64,000 nt of DNA from Bisporella sp. PMI_857 (taxonomy: Eukaryota > Ascomycota > Leotiomycetes > Helotiales > Helotiaceae): contig JAJSPD010000021.1 in assembly GCA_021307315.1 (NCBI GenBank), forward strand, positions 434,001 through 498,000. The letters run 5' to 3'. The translations under genes and the position numbers were made by a program. Shown here one piece after another: positions 33,642 through 46,247 of this stretch. A model generated the notes under the pieces. That model saw nothing but the letters and a program-made list of their open reading frames with translations, was not told where the DNA came from and did not search any database. Each line of letters begins with the position of its first letter. Within the stretch, counting starts at the first letter, position 1.

Positions 33642-34212
33642 ACAGCGGATGAAGTAACATTCTCTAATGCCCACATTAATGACTCGTTTACCTGCTGGCC
33701 GTCTGGTTCAAAATACATGCTTGCAACCGCGACTATGAAGGCATTTTTGCACCAGTTCGGTTGATAGAGATCCAAAAACGTCAAACACGTGCAAGCCGGT
33801 CCCATTCTCCCCTCTTCATAATGAGGGCCATGGTGTAAGAAGAGAAGGTGTGGGGTAAGCAAGAGAAAATGGCAGCCCAGCACCATTCCTTTTTTTTTGG
33901 GCAAGTCATTACCCCACCTTGTGACACCTATGGTAGGAACCCAGATTCAGGAACAAATGGGAGAACCCCACATAGCCCCTCATTTTCGAGCTTTACCCGG
34001 AGCATTAAACCTCGCTACGTGAAACAGGGGTTGGTCGTAAACGAGAGATGTACGCAAATATGAGCTACAACAAGGAGCCGGCCAAAGATGAGGAATGATA
34101 TTATTGAATTCGGTGGAAAGTTGAGGCTTTTTATCTTTGCTGCTTCGTACATATCTCGTGTTAGTCCATTCGGCGAAACCTACAGCAAGTTACCAGATTA
34201 TCTATTGCCAGT
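33642..34212. other. Intergenic, SDR promoter region
   Basis: No gene seen; 5' region of the SDR. Confidence 0.4.
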
Positions 34213-35362
34213 ATGACTACGTATGACGTAGATGACGTCGAGTTTACAGCTCTGAAACGGAAGACTATTCTCATAACCGGATGTGCAACTGGTATTGGAA
34301 GATCGGCAGTTGATCTTGCATACCGTAAGTTCTCAGCCATTCCTGAGCATGTCACTTCGCTCTGCTTCACAATATATATATTGGAAATAAAAAATCGCTG
34401 AATTCCATCTCGCAGAAAATGGAGCAAACCTGATTCTCGGAGATGTTCAAGAGAAAGAAGGTCAAGAGCTAGCAACTAAGCTTGGAGAGTGAGTATTATC
34501 ATGGTTCCCGAGAACTGCTGCCGGCTGACTCCCCTCCAGGCGCGCCTTGTTCCGTAAATGTGACGTGTCCATCTGGGACGACGTGCTAGAGCTGTTCCAG
34601 GCCGGGCAGATCCAATATGGCGGCATCGATGTGGTGCTCGCCAATGCAGGCGTGAATGAAATCGGCAATCTGTTCGAAGACGGCATTGACACCGCAACAG
34701 GCAAACTCGAGGCGCCAAACCTCGCAACGCTAAATATCAACCTTCTGGGTGTACTTTACACGGCTAAGTGCGCGGTGCATTACTTCATGAAACAGGAGGG
34801 AAAGCCGTGCCAGCTTGTGCTAACAGGGAGCGCGGCCTGGTAAGTTGCTATACGCATGTTGCAGATGTGCTGGACATGTAAAAGGCGACCGAATAGCGAG
34901 CTGACGTGGTGAAAAATATAGCTTCCTGGACACCCCGCCGCTGTATACGTATTCTGTAAGCAAAGCAGGTGTGATGGGCCTGATGCGCGGGCTACGGACT
35001 CAGCTCCCCAAAAACAATAACGTGACGGTTAATATGGTAGCGCCGTGGATGACGAGTGAGTCTCTGCTGATGCCGCCTCCCGAACTACACCGGCCCGCGG
35101 AAGTTAACGTGATCCAGAAACCCCCATGCTCTTGCCGGAGTTTCTAAATGTCTGGGGAGAACTTCCCGCCAACGAACCGATTGGCGTCGCTAGGGCGCTT
35201 CTATTACCCGCAGTTCGGCCAGAGCTGAACGGGAAGTCATTCTTCGTCGCGGGGTATGAGATTGTGGATTTTGAAGAGGGTTTAGAGAGGACAAGGCCAG
35301 AGTGGATGGGAGTACAGCTAAGTGAGCATGTGGATGAAGGACAAAGGAGGATTCTGCCGTGA
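34213..35362 (+). CDS. Short-chain dehydrogenase/reductase
   Basis: 287-residue NAD(P)-dependent oxidoreductase of the classical SDR family, nearest in look to fungal 15-hydroxyprostaglandin-dehydrogenase-like proteins. Exons: 34213-34324, 34416-34488, 34540-34839, 34922-35055 and 35118-35362. Cofactor motif TGCATGIG (residues about 23-30); DVVLANAG; active-site Ser before CFLDTPPLY; YTYSVSKAG (Tyr-x-x-x-Lys); VAPWMT then GVARALLLPAVRPELNGKSF. The last intron (GTGAGT..CCAG, 62 nt) is needed: without it the frame ends early and the conserved C-terminus is lost. All catalytic residues are present, so it should be active. Oxidises or reduces a small alcohol or ketone, substrate unknown. Flanked by esterase 2 and the broken homogentisate dioxygenase. 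Confidence 0.9.
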
Positions 35363-35768
35363 AAAAAAAAAAGTTTGAACGGACAGAGGCGGGTATTTCG
35401 ATCGTTGATTTAATTTCCCACTACCTCTGGCCGCGTTACATTATGCCTACATATAGGAGGTTCTCCATACCTTACACCAGCTTGAAATTGTTACATCCAG
35501 CATCTGTACCATTCATCTCCTTAGCGATGGCTAAAACTTTCAGAACACAAACAGGTCACTATATGTGCATCAAGATCATCCGCGCAGTATGTCTCTGTAA
35601 CACAGATTAATGAGCGAAGTACAGAAAATTGATAGGGTATGATATATATACGTTCAACAAGGCACGGCGAAGAAGGAATCAAGAATACTCGAACCATACC
35701 CTTACAGATATACGCAGCAGGTAGATACTCAATTCAAATCATACTACAACTCTGTGGTGCAACCCTGG
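35363..35768. other. Intergenic between convergent SDR and dioxygenase genes
   Basis: 3' flanks; nothing recognised. Confidence 0.4.
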
Positions 35769-37506
35769 TTATTGATTACCATTCCGATTTGCCTTGGTGA
35801 GGCGGAGAGCCAACAGCTTCTTAACTTCCCCTTCGTGCTTCGAGAAGTTATCTGTCCAGTTTTTAAGTAATTAATCAGGTACGAGGAAACCAGGACGTCA
35901 TCCTATACCAACGAGGTTATCCCACATCTTAGGATCATGTTCCCGCTTCCTGTTGCTATTCCAAGCATAGTCCGTAATAGTGAATGGCCTTGAACTCTCA
36001 AACACGAAGGCAATTGCGCCTTTGGATATGACCATTACGGGTGACTCATTCTCAGTTGCAGCCTTGAATTGCTAGTAGGCAACACCGTGCGGCACCATCC
36101 CACACTCATATGATGCGCCACCAGGCAAGAAATCGTCAGAGCGACCTCCGTACTCGCCATATAGGAGACCCATGAACTCCGATGCTACGTTGCGGTGGTA
36201 GTAAGGTGGTCTGTATGTGTGCGAGGCTGCATCCCACCGAGGCGAGAAGATGAGAAAGTCGGCAAGTGGAGCGGCCGGGTCGCGAGAGCGTGCCGTCAGA
36301 ACACAGAAAATGCTAGGGTCAATGTGGTCCACGGAGATAGATCCCACATTAACAAACTTTGTGAGACCATACTTGTAGGGGACCTGGAAATTCGTGTCAA
36401 CGCTCCAATAACGTGACCACTGCAGCTCTAGAGAGACTCACATAATTTCCGTGCCAGGCGACCACATCAAGCGGACTGTGCTGTTGAGTGCTCTGGAAGA
36501 ACTTTCCCCCTAGCTTGTAGATGACACTCCAGCTCTCTTGCTTAATCTCGTAATGGGCGGTTGGATGGAAGAAATCTCTAGCGTTGGCGAGGCCATTGGC
36601 ACCAAGTGGTCCCAATTCTGGCAGCTCAAAGTTGCTTCCCCAGATCTCAAGGATATAGCCATGGGATGGTCCATCTGGAACGGCGACCTTGAATTTCTGG
36701 CCTCGCTGGATGACCACGATTTCGCCCGGCTGCACGAATAGCATACCAAATTCGGTTTGGATGTCAAGAGTACCCTGTTGGGGACAGGTGAGGAAGTCAC
36801 CGTCAGAGTTACAAAAGCACTATTCTTCATATTCGAATTCGCAACGTAGATGTGCGTGGCGATGCCCTCGCGAAGGGTTGGGTCTCCGGATCCGGCAATT
36901 GTCTTCAAGCCGGCGACGAAATCAACGTCATTCCCAGCGGGGATTTCAAATGGGAGCCACGCGAGCTGAGTTGGGGATATGTGGACCCTGCTATTGATAG
37001 GTAGGAAGTTTGATTCGGTGTCGGGGTTATCTGGAAGGTCAGCCTGTGGATTGTCAATTGCGGACACGAATATTGAAGTCAAGTACGATCACAAATCCCT
37101 AATGAGCCACCGAAGGTCGTGCACGATAGAGCCATGCCTTTTTTTTTAAGTGTCTAGGCGCTACAAATGCAGAAGCGATCATTTGCTCGGCATAGAGACC
37201 AAATCGAACGTTTCTCGGGCTGTTCTGTCCCTGTGGCGGAGTACCTGGAACTGCTTCAGATGCGAAACTAAAACATATTAGCGTAGCGTCCGGAAAGAGT
37301 GATTCTCAGCGATAGTAATACGTATTGTTGAAGCCAGATTGATACTAAAGAAGGTTAGGGATCACTTTGAGAGAAACAAATACAAAAAGTACCTCATACG
37401 GGTCATTCTTTCTAGTCCCAAAAGACGGCACCGCTCCATCTTTCTGGGTCTCTGCCCAGTGAAAGATATCTTGGTATTCTGACGAGTTGGCGAGTTTTAC
37501 ATGCAT
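35769..37506 (-). pseudogene. hmgA-like: Homogentisate 1,2-dioxygenase, two amber codons and a frameshift
   Basis: Fe(II) ring-cleaving enzyme of Phe/Tyr and phenylacetate breakdown (homogentisate to maleylacetoacetate). ATG at 37506; first exons 37393-37506, 37322-37344, 37093-37267, then from 37043, with further introns after HGNY (GTGAGT) and after DNLV (GTATAG). Family blocks: [102 protein letters not shown] at 35769-35771. The iron ligands (His of YYHRN, Glu of SEFMG, His of VPHGV) are kept. Lesions: TAG 37099-37101 (SVAH*GF), one base lost near 36811 (FV/NSDGDF), TAG 36072-36074 (GVAY*QFK, Glu expected). Probably a second, cluster-borne copy. Confidence 0.9.
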
Positions 37507-40500
37507 ATTGAGTGAAAGCAATGGTGATTTTTGGATAGTAAAGGGGGCTCAAGGTAAAATGATGGATGCTTGACAAATCTAAGGAAGCTGTAAAACAAAA
37601 TTGAAATTGTGTATTCATGCACATTTTGAAGCTATAAAACGCGGAACCGCCATTATAGATTTGACGGTGGGTTGTTCATATCTGTGTGGGGATGGCACTT
37701 TTTGGTCGGACAACGCTTGTGGGGGGAAGGCCAAATGAGGCAATTGCACTGCTTCTGGTCAGTATCTTTCGTAGCCTTCACTCACTATTAACTAATTGGG
37801 AATTTCAAATTGGCTAAAGTCAACATGGCTTGTGGGTTGACGCCTCACCTACCCTCCACGCCCTTCTGAACTTTCCAGCCCTGACAGAGTGGTTATCGCT
37901 TTCTGGGGAGCCCAGGAGTCAGTAAGCTATTGATGGTTTTGTGAAAATTGAACGGTTTGCGTTTCACCAACTAGAGAATGCGAAAGTTACGAGTAAAAGC
38001 TAAAAAAAATAATGTACGTTTTTCGAATTCATCCTCCTTTGGTCAACCTGCAGATAGTATATTGTAACTAGATTATCCATGCTGCAAATCTTGTTAAAAT
38101 GTTTTTTCTTTAAAACCCTTTTTTTTTTTCGCAATGTTAATACTTTTTAGCTCAACTTCCCCCCTCCCGAGATCAAACCTCACCGCATAAGTATCTTGAA
38201 GTTTTCCTTAAAAGCGCAACCTTGTCTTTTTTCTATACTTTCAACTAGTGAAAAACCGCTGGGTACATACAATAAATAAATCTTGTATCAATTTCAAGTA
38301 TTATAATCACCTCGCAAACTGACTTGAGTATAATACTAAAAGCCATTTAGAAATTTTTTGATTAACATTCTTATTTTTATTTATTTTTGCCTATCACACA
38401 AGCTTATACAAGTTGGACCTCGTGAGTCATGTGGATTCTCAGCACGTGACCAGCAGCCTCACATATATATACCTCAAGCACACAGGCTTGGCATCAGGAT
38501 ATTTTACAATACTTCTTTTCATGTTTTCTTTTCTTTCCTTAGCTTTATATTCTCAATTGTAGCAATCCTTTCGAATTGCATATCCATTGCTTCCGCGGTG
38601 ATATCGACTCAAACATTGAGTATTGTTTAAACTCAACTTGATATTGTTTTTTATAAGACCCTAAGTTTTTATTGTTTTGTCTTGGTTGTCATTTTAGTAT
38701 GTTTTTTATTGTATTTAATCGCATGTAAGATATTGAACAAGACGTGAATGCAGCATGTAGACTAAGCAAATCCCCGACCCTTGAGGCGAAGCTCGATGAC
38801 TAGGTTGGGGGGAAAGGGTGATTCTCGCAAGACGTTCGACCGTGGCTGGATCGTCACCTAGACCAAGATCAGTTACAGCTTTCTGAAGCTATCCTAAGAT
38901 ATGTGGAATTTGATGTACCCCGATCATCACTGTGAATATCAATTGAAACGACAACTATGGAGGTTTCGCATGCTATGCTTACCTATTGCCTTGTTAACGG
39001 GACATTTTCGTTGAAGCTGGCAAGGGGTTGTTTGAAGCCAGTTCCTAGGACCTGTGTTTCCATCAAATCAGCTGATTCTAATACTTTTGCAATGTTTATG
39101 TGGTCTTACATTATTGACCTTTTCTGATGTTCCTTTATATGTTTATTGTGAAATTGTAATTATTTTCTCGCTAAGGGACTGACAGCTCATCTTTTTATGG
39201 ATAACCTTTATTTAAGGAGGTGATGGTGAGATAGTTTCCCCTTAGGACGCCTAAAATACTTTCGAGGTCGATGCAAATATCTCGGCGTACTGGAGTATAT
39301 ATGACCATATCAGAACTGTTGAGATTGCCAGCGAGTATTCCATTTCTAGTAATTAACCACTCTCGGCCTCTTTCATCGCCTAGAGTAGTTGTAAGCATGA
39401 AGCTACTATTTCTAGTCTACATTTCTACTCTCTTCATTCATTCTTTCAGTCTCATGGATATGAAAACAACCTAGGTCCTGATCAGTGTCCTTATTATTAG
39501 ACTAATACAGCCTAAAGTCTCAAATGGTTTCAATGACGGAGTTGTACATTTTCTGGACTTCATCTCATCTAGTACTGACAAAACCTTATACAAATTTTCT
39601 GCAACTTGGACTATAGTCTTCGGGTGCTTGGACTGGCCGTAATCGGGCCGTCCCGCATGCATTATGCACAACTCCTTACTATTCAGTTGTGCTACACTGA
39701 TGTTGAGTCTAGATGTTAGCCAGCATGGAGCTTGTACAAGGTACAAAGCTACACAGAATACGTGGTTGAAAACCATGCAAAAGAAAATACTCCGGCGTAC
39801 CGAAGTAGCTGGGTTACCTCGCACCAAGATATCGGGGATATTTTGAATTCGTTACAGGCCAGATCTAATAAGGGCGAGCTCTGTTCAAAGCTAATGAAAG
39901 TGCATCATATAGCTGGCGCCTTTGCAATGAAGCTCGAGTTCTCGCTCGTATTCTTGTTTCCATGACCCGATGTGATGGTTGCTCAGCTGCGCCATCATTT
40001 CTCACGCGGGATCGAGCTTTGCAAAGTTCTGCTTGATGGGCTTATAAGCGATTTAATATGAATGGCATATTCTATTGGCAAATCTGTGTCATCGCCGATG
40101 CGGCATGGAGATATGATATATGTTGCATGGCTGAGTTAGAGCGGGGATGAGTAAGACCATTGGTACCAAGTGCTCTTTGCATGTGTTTGAAGGATGTCTT
40201 TATGAAGGACCTTCGTGTCTTTATACACGGTATGAGACACATTTACACAACTCAGTCATGGTTGGCGACCGAGAATGGTGTAGAAGCTCGTATGCTTTCC
40301 CAGTGCACCACAATTGCAAATCCGGGGTAAGTTGCACCCACCAGAGTTTGAGCGCTCCAGCTACCAGTTTGACTGCTGGGCGTTACATTGCGCTAATTGT
40401 TCCCGGAAACTTGGAGATTAGATGGTTTACCAATTCATACAACATCGAATGGTACTGGTTACGGCTTGCAGTCCCCAGAATCCAGGTACTCGAGTCAGCC

Positions 40501-42112
40501 ACTCTCTGTGATTGTGTTGATGGGACACGCGTGACACCTTAGCCTGACTCTTGTAGGGTCAAGTGCTTGCCTATGCAATGGCTTTGTTTGGAGCGCTTGT
40601 TTGTCTCAAGCTTCATAATGATGTGGTGTTCGCGCTCTACCCGACTGAACTACTTTGCTCACCAAGTCTATTTAACTAACCCATCTGCGCACTTGTCCTA
40701 GAGTGCTGTCTTACTCCGGTAGCGGTGTAGGGAAATCAACCAAAGCATTGTATATGCAATTTGATGGCCAACTGTGGTTCCTTGTCGACAGCGTTACCCT
40801 TACCGAGCCTTACCTTACCTTGCCCCTACAGAAGTGGCGTCCACTACATCGGATAGGCGCACATCCCCTCCTTTTTTTTTTCTTATCATTTTCACGTGTG
40901 GCAGTCCCTGTACGGAGGCAGACCTAAAGGTTTTTTTTTTCCAGGCGGGCGGAACCGGGGATTTGGATTACAAGTCCATTTTGTTGGTACTATAATGATG
41001 ACGGTGAGATGAAGGGTTTTACTACATTCAAGCTTCACTTATATCCTTCACTCATTGTTATTATTATTATTCTTATTATTATTTCTTCTCTGAATTGTGT
41101 GGAGGACAATCTGTCAATACAAAACCTACCCCTGGTTCATCAGCCTTTACTACCAATACACTATCTATCATCCCCCGCTTGGTGCTTCCTTCAGGCTTTA
41201 GGGTCCGACTCCCGACAACGGCTCGGCCAGCTATTTGAATCAAAACTTCCAACGGTACAAGTACCATTTTTCACGTCGCGTTCAAGATTCCCTGCCAATA
41301 TTAGCAGCGGATATCCTGATTCTACTTGATTGTTGAACGGGAAGCCGCTGTGGTCGAAAATCTTCTGTACATATTCCTCTAGTCGCGTCAATTGTCGACT
41401 TCCTGCTTGCACGCACATTGAGAACCCCGCACCCATCAGCACCGAATTTACCAGCCAGAGTCGCGTTTTCTCCTGGACATTGTGGCTGGTCAACCCATTG
41501 GCTTAGATATGCTGGAGCCGGATGGCCAGAACAACAATGGTGAGCAGATTCTTTTTCTCTACTTCGTTCCTGTCATCGCCATTGATCCAAGTTCTTGATA
41601 CGTCTACTTTATGGGGAAGGATCGACAGACTGTGACACCGAGATGGTCGTCTGCAGAGGACATGATCACCACATCAGTCGCCATAGGACCCCTCTTTTGT
41701 TCATTTTCAATACATTAATCAGAAATATGACGAGTAACATGAAGTGCTGGCAGGCGTCGATCAATATATCGAAAGAGGGAGAGGCCGCAACCAGAACCTA
41801 CCTAGCGAACTCCTCATTCCGAAGAACCGAAGTACTGGTAACCTGCTCGCTCATGGCACAACAGGAGGAGATAGGTCAAGGATACGATTCTCATTCGATG
41901 CAGGTATGGTGGCGGAGCAACTTGATTCCATGTCAAGGTCAGTGTTGCCCTAACTCGAAATCGAGTCGACCACGGATCGATCTGGAGAGTGGGTTGGCAG
42001 GAAACGTCGTTCTGTTAGGAGGAGATTGTCTAAGTCAATGTCTCGAACTGTTTGGCATATAGTACGATGAAAAATACATCGCTAATAGACTCGATTTGAC
42101 AGATCTCCCATT
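37507..42112. other. 4.6-kb gene-free region before the PAS kinase
   Basis: No domain recognised on either strand. AT-rich and T-rich runs (38100-38130, 38350-38400). Open frames of 60-155 codons (39471-39827 minus, 40147-40542 plus, 41595-42062 plus) lack motifs and look incidental. A TTATTA microsatellite lies near 41057-41083. The last 1 kb probably holds the promoter and a long leader of the kinase gene. Confidence 0.45.
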
Positions 42113-45100
42113 ATGACAGAGCATGAGCATGGGCTGGGAGCGTCCGGACTGAGGCGGATACGACAGCAACCAGCTATTTCTGAATCTTCCTCACGGAATC
42201 CATCCGTAGGGCCACGGTCGGGATCTATGAATCTCACCACATTCCCAAGCCGGTCTGCCTCTCTAGCCCTTGCTTCGGGCCCTTCCTCACCATCATTAAA
42301 CTATGGTGAAGATCTCACACGCTTTCCTTCCGAATCTCTGCACTCTTTCTCATTTGCACATCAATCCGAAGAGTTTATACATAATCGCCAGAACGTGTTG
42401 AAGAGGTCCGTGGAATTCATGACACAGAAATTAGGATGGGGAACAGCCAACAATGCAGGAATTGCCAGCGCGCAAGCACGAGTGAGTGGTGATCAAGAGA
42501 TGCAAGGCATGCTAGAGCTATTAGCCAGGGCGCAACTGGTCGGAGCAAACAATATTGCAGGCTACGGTCAATCACACCTCCTGGGACCCTTAACTGGTCC
42601 AACTACAGCAGAGGAACCCAATCTGTTTGACAAAAGTTTTGTACCACGATCGCAGAGTCCTGAGCTTTTTGAGAGCCCTAGCTCCTCGCCCACAACAATT
42701 AGGAAACCTACCACACCCAATGTTCCACCAACTGAGACAAATTCGAAGGACACAGGATCCAATTTACCAGTCACTGCTGAGGCAGAGGCATCTATCGAAA
42801 ATCCCCCTAATGAAAGCCAACCCCCCGTTGTAACGGCTCCTCCCACCGCAAGACGGCAAAGTTTAAGAAGAACGTACACCGACACTGGCCCGCTCTCACT
42901 TCAAAACAAGCTTATGGATACACTGGCGCAACCTTTCATAGCTGGCGATAAATTTCATGATCAGTTATCATCGCCTACCATACCTGGAACCGGTCCTTCA
43001 TTTGTAGTTTCTACATCTCATCCATTAGGCCCGGCAGTGCATGGCCATTCGAGTCGATGGGCTCCGGCGGCACAAGCCATATTCACAACCGAGTGCACTT
43101 CACCCTATACCATCCTAGCAGCGAACGACCTTGCATGCCTTGTTTTTGGTGTTACCAAAGCCGAAGTGCGGAAGGTGGGGATACTGGAAGTGGTTCAGAA
43201 AGAGAGAAGGTCATGGCTGGAGGAAAAGATAGGGTCTTCGGGGATTAGCTCAGAACCGTCCAAGCAGACTTCTCGATTACCTGGCGGCCACAGTGCACAG
43301 CCAAGCCCTACTTCAAGCACTTCTTCACTGTTGGGAAGAGCCGGTGTGACTGCCCATCTCCTCAACAAGCCCAATTCTCGTCAGTCCAAGCAGATGCAAC
43401 AACAACAACCAACGCGTCGAGCACAGTCGGATGATGGCGCAGGTTCAAGCATTGTAGCCAGGTCGAAGGCAGCTAAAGTTGGACTAAATCACCCAGGAAA
43501 TGCATCACGAGGAGTCTTACTTTGTGGCGATGTAGTCCCGATTCAGAAACGAAATGGCGCCACTGGAGCAGCCAGTTTGTGGGTGAAGGAGAAAAGAGGC
43601 GGGTTAATATGGGTTCTGGAGGAGATTCATGAAGACGTTGCGGTGCTGAGTTTTGATGATGATGCGCTACTCACCAAATTTACTGGATCACCAGAACCAA
43701 TCTGGGGTGATAATATTACCCAGATTGGTGTAGATGTTGGAAAGTTATTACCAAGAATATCCCGGCAAGGCATCGACGGAAGAAGTGGGGAGATCGATTA
43801 CGCAGAAGTCACCAAACGAAGATACTATACAGCTAGAAACTCCGGTCGTGTCAATATTCCATGTATAGTTGATAGAGTTCCAGGTGGAACCGATCTCAGA
43901 GTATCCAGTTTTCCACATATTGCCGGCATCATGGTACTCTCCGCAAAAACGCTTGCAATTACAAGCTCTAACTCAGTATTCTCCGCTGCACTGTTCGGAC
44001 AGGAAAAACCTGATGGTCGGCCGATAACTGACCTTATTCCTGACTTCGACCGCATTCTTAACTTCCTCAAGGAGGAGGAAGGCACCTCTCTCGTGGAGGG
44101 TATTGTGATTCCAGAGCACAGTTTTCGGCGTGCTAGAGCTCATATGGCAGTACAAGACGGTAAGGTCGAGGCTGCTGCATACTTTTTGCGACCAGATGGT
44201 CTGCCAGCCAGGCACCGGGATGGATCAGAGATCAAGATTGATGCTCAACTCAGAGTGGTCAAATCGGAAAAACCTGGCCCTGTGTTTGACGAAAATGTTA
44301 TAGAGGAGATAAGCGACGAGGACGAAGATTCACGTATAGTGAAGTCAGAAACTCAAAGTGAGCTTGTATATGCACTTTGGATCACATATTCGAGGCAGAT
44401 TCATGCCAATAATGACCATCTTGGAGCCGCATCGCCATATATGTCGGGCGCTCAGACGCCATTACACCAACCTTCACCAGGACAGCCAGATGTGGCTAGT
44501 CCTATGGAGATGGACTCAGATGAACCTAAAAAGGAGCAATCCCATGCTTCTCTCCTTACAACCCAATTGAAGGCGGCTGCTAAAAAGACTATTGCTAAGG
44601 TTACTAGACATGAGATGGCACCGCCTCCAAAACCAGAGAAACTTAAGGAGACTGGTCCACCGCCTGGTGTTGTGGAGGCGGTTCCAAAGAAAGTGATCGA
44701 TGACTTCACGATACTTGAAGAGATGGGGCAAGGTGCTTATGGTCAAGTAAAGCTTGCACGATATAAGAAAAATGGCAACAAGAAAGTTGTGCTTAAGTAT
44801 GTTACAAAGCGACGCATTCTTGTTGATACATGGACTCGAGATCGGAGATTGGGAACGGTTCCGCTCGAGATTCACGTTCTAGATTATTTACGACGAGATG
44901 GCCTGAAGCATGCCAATATTGTTGAGATGGCGGATTTCTTCGAAGATGATATCAACTATTACATTGAGATGGTACCTCACGGCTTGCCCGGCATGGACCT
45001 CTTTGACTATATTGAGCTCCGTGTTAATATGGAAGAAAACGAGTGCCGAAGTATATTCGTTCAGGTTGCCAATGCGATCCACCATCTTCACACGAAAGCA

Positions 45101-45552
45101 CTTGTGGTTCATCGGGATATTAAAGATGAGAACGTGGTCCTGGATGGTGAGGGCAGTATCAAGCTCATAGACTTTGGTAGCGCTGCATATATCAAGAATG
45201 GCCCGTTTGATGTGTTTGTTGGAACTATTGGTAAAGTCCTCTCTGTCCTTCACACACAGTCTCTAACTCAATCCCAGATTATGCAGCTCCTGAAGTCCTT
45301 GCTGGCAAGCCTTATAGAGGAAAGGAGCAAGACGTATGGGCGCTTGGTATACTGCTATATACGATTGTTTACAAGGAAAATCCATTTTACAGCATAGATG
45401 AGATTATGGATCGCGATCTAAGAGTGCCTTACATCATGAGTGAGGACAGTATTGACCTCATTCGCCTCATGCTAGATAGGGATTTGGAGTCCCGAATCAC
45501 CATCGAGAAGGTCATAGAGCATCCTTGGTGTTTAGCACATCAGGATGATTGA
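42113..45552 (+). CDS. PSK1-like: PAS-domain serine/threonine kinase (Psk1/Psk2-like)
   Basis: 1130-residue kinase. Exon 1 42113-45230, intron 45231-45277 (GTAAAG..CCCAG, 47 nt), exon 2 45278-45552, TGA end. Long Ser/Pro-rich N-terminus; PAS-like segment around residues 310-385 (SPYTILAANDLACLVFGVT); second PAS-like segment around 600-670 (GIMVLSAKTLAITSSN); acidic linker; kinase domain from about residue 861: GQGAYGQVKLARY (Gly loop), VVLKYV (ATP Lys), HRDIKDENVVL (catalytic loop), DFGSAAY, then YAAPEVLAG in exon 2. Yeast PAS kinases link nutrient state to glycogen synthesis and translation. The ATG at 42113 is the first in frame; a further 5' exon cannot be excluded. Intact housekeeping-type gene and a likely right border of the accessory block. 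Confidence 0.93.
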
Positions 45553-46247
45553 GGGTTATTGAGGAGCGAAATGAAGAAAGTGTTTGGAGCTGCCAAGGGT
45601 TGGAGCAAGAAGAGATGAGTCCCAAGGTTTGCTTTGCGAGACAGTGCCTGAGTTCGGGCGCCGAAGAACATTAGAGTTTAAGCGTCATGAGAAATGAGGA
45701 GATGATACCCAAGAGCATTTTCATTTTAGCATAAGAGGATTGGAAGGAGCATTATGGGAGGAGGATCGTGGGGACGATGCATATATATAGCTCAACCGAG
45801 GTATATTATATCAGTGATAAAGCAAATCTACTTCCGGCTTTATTTTCACTTTGTAACACCGCAGCTCACTCTCATTTGTTCAACTCGAATACAAATATCA
45901 CAAGTGAAGCGTCTCGCTTAGGTCAGGGCTGCCCCTTTTCTACCCATAGCATGAAATCTTAAGGATATCTACGTATCTGCGCAAATTACTTATCGACGGA
46001 TATCCAGTTCTCAATAGGTTACGGCTATACATTGAATTCAATTCTAATCACAAATATAAAAATATAGAAGGTAATTTAATTAACTTTTAATGGTTGACTT
46101 TCATCGCAGTTTCATATTTTGAGGAAGACCTACCAATTTTTCCATCTTATATTTTGACTCGCATTTCTACCCACCTGGTTCCTTCATCTTTCGGCCCCTT
46201 CTATGTTCCCCCGATTCCTTAGCTCATGCCTCATCTCAACAACCATC
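45553..46247. other. Intergenic
   Basis: 3' flank of the kinase and of the membrane-protein gene; AT-rich at 46020-46090. No gene. Confidence 0.4.

Noticed and set aside
40147..40542. 131-codon Cys-containing frame as an effector candidate
   Set aside because: No signal peptide and no recognised family.
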